The notes beneath the pieces were generated by a model. That model ran no database searches. It had not been told where the DNA came from and saw nothing but the letters and a program-made list of their open reading frames with translations. This document shows, one piece after another, positions 50,566-54,368 of a stretch of 54,368 nt of DNA. Source of the DNA: CAZWDO01 sp964632485 [NCBI: uncultured bacterium] (GTDB taxonomy: Bacteria; JAGOEH01); the NCBI GenBank assembly GCA_964632485.1, contig CAZWDO010000014.1, positions 60,335 through 114,702 on the forward strand. Direction: 5' to 3'. Both the position numbers and the translations under genes were made by a program. The stretch's first letter is position 1, and each line of letters starts with the position of its first letter.

Positions 50566-51471
50566 ATGGAAATGGTAAATCGCTCTTGCCCAGTTTGCGG
50601 CTCAAATGATCAATCCAAAATTTTTGCTGAGGCTGATTTTGATCTTAATCAATTAGATAATTTTTCCTTTGCTTCTCGTAAACTGCCTGAGTATATGCAC
50701 TACAAATTGATTTCTTGCCCAATTTGCGATCTACTTTATGCCAGTCCCATTCCTGAATTGTGTGAGTTAGCAACTGCATATCATGAAGCTGCCTTTGATA
50801 GTTATGAAGAAGCTAATTGTGCGGGTAGAACTTATGGGAGTTTTTTATCGGAGATTATGCAACATCTTCCTGATTTTGATGGTGCACTTGATATTGGGAC
50901 AGGGAATGGAGCATTTTTAGAAGAATTGCTCAGTAAAGGCTTTACTTCTGTAGCTGGAGTAGAACCTTCCCAAGCGCCAATTTTGGTGGCTAAGGATAAT
51001 ATACAATCCTTAATTAAGCATGACCTTTTCAAAGTCGAAGATTTTACTCCAGGCACGTTTAGTCTTGTTACTTCTTTTCAAACTTTAGAACACTTGTATG
51101 ACCCAAAACAAATGTGCGGTGATGCTTACACTTTGTTAAAAGAAGGTGGAGCTGTCATGTTTATATGTCATAATCATCGCGGGCTCTCAGCTAAAATTTT
51201 GGGTATGAAGTCTCCAATTTTTGATGTTGAACATTTACAATTGTTTTCTGAAAAAAGTACTAAATATATGTTAAAATCTTGTGGATTTGTAAGCTTGGAA
51301 ACTAAAATCGTCTTCAATCGTTATCCTTTACATTACTGGGTCAAGTTATTCCCCCTCCCATTAACATTCAAAAGAGCATATATTGCCTTTTTGAAAAAGA
51401 TAAAAATCGGTTACTTACCTATTTCGATTCCGGCTGGTAATTTTGTGGTAGTTGGTTATAAAAGAGGTTAA
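50566..51471 (+). CDS. Methyltransferase with N-terminal zinc ribbon
   Basis: 301 residues. N-terminal cysteines RSCPVCGSNDQ and LISCPICDLLYASP form a likely zinc ribbon. The SAM domain follows (GALDIGTGNGAFLEELLSKG; SFQTLEHLYDPKQM). This layout is common in polysaccharide clusters, where such enzymes are often C-methyltransferases of sugars, but the substrate is not visible here. The start at 50566 has no clear ribosome site; ATG 50572 is an alternative. Confidence 0.85.
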   Translation: MEMVNRSCPVCGSNDQSKIFAEADFDLNQLDNFSFASRKLPEYMHYKLISCPICDLLYASPIPELCELATAYHEAAFDSYEEANCAGRTYGSFLSEIMQHLPDFDGALDIGTGNGAFLEELLSKGFTSVAGVEPSQAPILVAKDNIQSLIKHDLFKVEDFTPGTFSLVTSFQTLEHLYDPKQMCGDAYTLLKEGGAVMFICHNHRGLSAKILGMKSPIFDVEHLQLFSEKSTKYMLKSCGFVSLETKIVFNRYPLHYWVKLFPLPLTFKRAYIAFLKKIKIGYLPISIPAGNFVVVGYKRG

Positions 51472-51669
51472 TACTTTTTAATCATAATTGCTGGTATAGA
51501 AAAACAGATATTGACCATTTCACTCCCTATATGGAAATTTAATCTTGAAAAACGATCGAATTTTTAAAATGGATACAATCACGAAATCAATTTTCCTGAA
51601 ATAGTTAACATGTAAAAAAAACTTAAAGCTCATTGTCACTAAACCCTGATGTCAATATAGAGGTCAAGA

Positions 51670-53154
51670 ATGCAGGATAAAAAACTCAATAGAGTCTTTT
51701 GGTTGTTATATATTGTTCTTGGATGCATCATCCTCCTCCCTTTGTTTTTATTTCCGCACCCACCCATGCAGGATTACCCGGCGAGGCTATTGGAATCGAA
51801 GGTATATCATGAAGTGGTTACAGGGAATCCTCAATACACAGAATACTTTGAATCGCAATCGTTATGGATGACCAACCGTGCCACGACCTGGATGGTGGCG
51901 ATTTTGGGTCCAGTTGTCGGATGGATTCTGGCCGGGAAGCTGGTAATAACATTAATCATTGTTCTAACTCAAGTTGGTTTGATAGTTTTATTACTGAAAA
52001 TAGCGCCTGAAAAAAAGTATTATTCGTTTCTATTTTATCTTGTGGCCTGGCATTTGTACCTGATGCGCGGTAGTCTTAATTATTCGTTGGGACTTGGATT
52101 ATCTTTTTTGCTCTTGGCATTGTGGATTTTTCCCTTGCATCAGAGAATTTCTTTGCGATCCTTGATTACCTGGAAACGCATAGCGGCAACTTTCCTGCTT
52201 TCTGTTTTAATTCTGTGGGCGCATCCGATACCTATTTTTGTCGCGGCTCATTTAATTATTGCCGATTATTTGCTCAGAAAACGAGAAAAGAAGTGGATTG
52301 TATCTTTTTTAGTGTTGATCACTATTGGCTATCCGTTGATGGCTATCCCTTTGTCAAAAGCTTTAATCTATTTTTTTGGACAACATGCTAAGGGAGAAAT
52401 GCTGGGCTATGCCTGGGGTTGGGGGAAAATCAGCGCGTTAGTATCTGCCTTTTTTCTCTATAAGCCTTTGCTTCAAATCGCTCTCTATGTTGGAGTATTT
52501 GGTTCAATTGTTTTTTTTGTTTTCCAGTCCGATTCATGGAAATCAATTGGCTGGCATTGGATATATTTGGGGGTGTTCCTGGCCGTATTAATCCTTTTTC
52601 TACCCAGCGGCTCTTTGGTAATGGTCAACAGTGTGGAAAGCCGAATCAGTATCTATTTTGCTATTCTGTTCATTGCTTCCTTGCCGAATATCAAATCTAT
52701 ATTTCATAATCGGTTCGTCATGGTGTCAGTATTGTTTGTAATGGTTTATTTGATTTATATCAGTAACTATTTTTATCAGTTTAACCAGGAAACCAGGAGT
52801 TATTTCAGTTTTTTGTCCACTGTGAAATCGGGCCAGACATATTCAGTAAGAAATGACTGGAATTTCCGCCGTCCTGAAAGTCTTAGTGAAATTTGGCGCT
52901 ATCTGACAGAAAAAGAGTTTAACTTCCCCTATGTGTTGGCGCCCGATTATTACGGAGTGATGAAGGATGGTTTGGGTGGATTTCTTTTTTTAATCAGTCA
53001 TCAATGCGCGCTCAAAGAAAAAAAACCATTGCCTCAAGGGGATTTAGTAATTTATTCGTTCAATGGCATGACCGATTATGAACCCTCAGAATATGTTAAA
53101 AATAACTACCAATTGATTTTTCATTCTCCCCGCTTCAAAGTATTTCAAAAATGA
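51670..53154 (+). CDS. GT-C-like polytopic membrane protein
   Basis: 494 residues with about ten membrane helices. After the first helix the periplasmic loop reads HPPMQDYPARLLESKVYHEV, like the acidic first loop of GT-C glycosyltransferases. A long soluble tail (about 400-494) follows. Codon use returns to the host style, unlike the A+T-rich genes before it. AGAGG stands before the ATG. The 198 bp upstream (51472-51669) hold no gene I can support. Confidence 0.7.
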   Translation: MQDKKLNRVFWLLYIVLGCIILLPLFLFPHPPMQDYPARLLESKVYHEVVTGNPQYTEYFESQSLWMTNRATTWMVAILGPVVGWILAGKLVITLIIVLTQVGLIVLLLKIAPEKKYYSFLFYLVAWHLYLMRGSLNYSLGLGLSFLLLALWIFPLHQRISLRSLITWKRIAATFLLSVLILWAHPIPIFVAAHLIIADYLLRKREKKWIVSFLVLITIGYPLMAIPLSKALIYFFGQHAKGEMLGYAWGWGKISALVSAFFLYKPLLQIALYVGVFGSIVFFVFQSDSWKSIGWHWIYLGVFLAVLILFLPSGSLVMVNSVESRISIYFAILFIASLPNIKSIFHNRFVMVSVLFVMVYLIYISNYFYQFNQETRSYFSFLSTVKSGQTYSVRNDWNFRRPESLSEIWRYLTEKEFNFPYVLAPDYYGVMKDGLGGFLFLISHQCALKEKKPLPQGDLVIYSFNGMTDYEPSEYVKNNYQLIFHSPRFKVFQK

Positions 53155-53203
53155 TTTATGCAACATAATTATTACGAGTTAATAAGTAAGGCAGATATAC
53201 GGG

Positions 53204-53449
53204 ATGACTGTTGAAGAGATTAAAAACTATCGTCGCAAACTTGAGTTATATAATAAATTTGAACATAATGAAAAGCGTAATTATTCTCCGGAACAATCTG
53301 TGCAAAGATTTTTCAGTTTGTATTGTTTTGGGATTGAACGCCTGGGAGTGGAAAAACTGGAATCATATCACAAAGAGCACTTAAAAAGCCTGATTGCTAT
53401 ACAATCCGTTTTTAAACGTTTACAAAGATTATCCATTGATAATCAATGA
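53204..53449 (+). CDS. Small hypothetical protein
   Basis: 81 residues, not recognised. Soluble, charged and helical (MTVEEIKNYRRKLELYNKFE; VEKLESYHKEHLKSLIAIQS), with a weak ribosome site. It sits between the GT-C-like protein and the dehydrogenase. No metal or catalytic motif is evident. Confidence 0.5.
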   Translation: MTVEEIKNYRRKLELYNKFEHNEKRNYSPEQSVQRFFSLYCFGIERLGVEKLESYHKEHLKSLIAIQSVFKRLQRLSIDNQ

Positions 53450-53483
53450 TAATTATAGTGATGAACAATGGAGGAAATAGAGC

Positions 53484-54368
53484 ATGTTGAAAAAATACGA
53501 TATTTGTATCCTTGGCGGTTTAGGGCATATCGGATTGCCCTTGGGATTGGCGTTTGCCGATAGTGGTAAACATGTGCTGCTGTTGGATGTCAACCGTTCT
53601 TCTATTGAAAAACTTAATCAAGGAATTTTGCCTCACCTTGAATATGGCGCACAGGAAGTCCTGAACCGGGTATTGCATCAATCATTGGAAGCTTCCGATG
53701 ACAAACAACTGATAGCGCATGCAAAGTTTTTGATTATTGTATTGGGTACACCAGTTGATGAGCACCTCAATCCTCAGTTTACACTTTTCAAGAATATGAT
53801 TGCGGATATTTTGCCTTATCTGCATGATGATCAGCATATTATTCTTCGGAGTACAATTTATCCGGGAACGACTGATAAAATTCGTGAATTTTTGATTGAA
53901 AATGGAAAAAAAACGCGAGTGAGCTTTTGCCCGGAACGAATTTCCCAGGGTTATGCCATGTCGGAACTGCAAAACTTGCCTGAAATTGTCGGCGCTAATG
54001 ATGAGGAAACTCGTCAGGAAGCTGCGGATCTGTTTCGCTTGCTGACGTCTGAAATTGTGTTTTTGAATTCGTTGGAAGCGGAAATGGCGAAGCTTTTCAC
54101 TAATTCATGGCGCTATATCCAATTTGCTGTCGCTAATCAGTTTTACCAATTAGCCACGGAGAACAATTGTGATTTCTATCGGATTTATCATGCGATCACG
54201 CATAATTATCCACGTACCAAAGGGCTGCCCAAAGCCGGTTTTGCCGCCGGTCCTTGTTTGTTTAAGGATACCATGCAATTAGTGGCGTTTAGTAATAACC
54301 ATTTCTTTCTGGGTCATTCCGCCATGCTCATCAATGAAGGCATGCCCAATTTCCTGGTGCAAACGCTC
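53484..54368 (+). CDS. Nucleotide-sugar 6-dehydrogenase (UDP-ManNAcA/WecC type), 3' cut by window
   Basis: Open frame of 295 codons from ATG 53484, with GGAGGAA 7 nt before it, running off the end. NAD-binding GGLGHIGLPLGLAF at the start, VLGTPVDEHLNPQ, LRSTIYPGTTDKI and CPERISQGYA mark the UDP-glucose/GDP-mannose dehydrogenase family. The central domain carries KLFTNSWRYIQFAVANQFYQ, and the catalytic Cys lies in AGPCLFKDTMQL. It oxidises a nucleotide sugar at C6 to a uronic acid, here perhaps UDP-ManNAc. The NAD-binding and central domains are present and the C-terminal UDP-binding domain is missing. Confidence 0.93.
   Translation, partial: MLKKYDICILGGLGHIGLPLGLAFADSGKHVLLLDVNRSSIEKLNQGILPHLEYGAQEVLNRVLHQSLEASDDKQLIAHAKFLIIVLGTPVDEHLNPQFTLFKNMIADILPYLHDDQHIILRSTIYPGTTDKIREFLIENGKKTRVSFCPERISQGYAMSELQNLPEIVGANDEETRQEAADLFRLLTSEIVFLNSLEAEMAKLFTNSWRYIQFAVANQFYQLATENNCDFYRIYHAITHNYPRTKGLPKAGFAAGPCLFKDTMQLVAFSNNHFFLGHSAMLINEGMPNFLVQTL

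Noticed and set aside
1-54368. tRNA, rRNA and CRISPR arrays
   Set aside because: No cloverleaf, rRNA core or spaced direct repeats were seen. The only regular repeats lie inside a protein gene (42767-43147), in frame, without spacers.

Overview
The window carries about 50 genes from a Gram-negative-type bacterium that appears anaerobic or fermentative and chemotactic. Supporting signs are an electron-bifurcating-type [FeFe] hydrogenase under a Rex redox repressor, a chemotaxis operon with a FlgM-like protein, a secreted lipoprotein, PspC/LiaF-type envelope-stress proteins and an Aas-like acyl-ACP synthetase. No rRNA or tRNA gene was seen, so the phylum cannot be fixed. A deep-branching or candidate lineage is possible, but that is inference. 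Promoters look sigma70-like (TTGACA, 16-17 bp, TATATT), and TTG and GTG starts occur.

Left part (1-19015). The first ~100 bp are G+C-rich, encode a CpaF-like ATPase fragment and look foreign, probably an assembly chimera. Then come glgX and a tricorn-like protein in one minus-strand unit, a lipoprotein, rlmN-PilZ-UPF0316, a small ORF followed by two tandem D-Ala-D-Ala-ligase-like ATP-grasp enzymes, an Aas-like synthetase, a large unknown protein, a PspC/LiaF pair, and the overlapping unit prs / SpoIIE-type phosphatase / rdgB.

Central energy region (19016-27253). Divergent from prs is a compact operon: rex, hydC, hydB, hydA, hydS (PAS-containing sensory hydrogenase) and a SpoIIE-type phosphatase. 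Two near-perfect palindromes with Rex-site geometry (7-4-7) flank the rex promoter and are probable Rex operators. Together the genes suggest NADH-sensing control of H2 metabolism plus H2 or redox signalling to a phosphatase.

Ribosomal and chemotaxis region (27254-42480). rplU-rpmA is followed by a GAF-phosphatase, a FlgM-like anti-sigma factor, a Cys-containing unknown, then cheW-cheR-RR-cheY-fapA-cheB, a TPR/AMIN periplasmic protein, a FlgN-like helical protein, an NtrB/NtrC-type (FlrB/FlrC-like) pair, another kinase and an orphan. There is no CheA, receptor or flagellar structural gene.

Right part (42481-54368). A coiled-coil PD-(D/E)XK-like protein with in-frame heptad repeats and a decayed IS66 transposase border a more A+T-rich polysaccharide region. 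It holds a DUF2142 membrane protein, a split transketolase, an SDR-glycosyltransferase fusion, two methyltransferases, a GT-C-like membrane protein and the start of a nucleotide-sugar dehydrogenase cut by the window edge.
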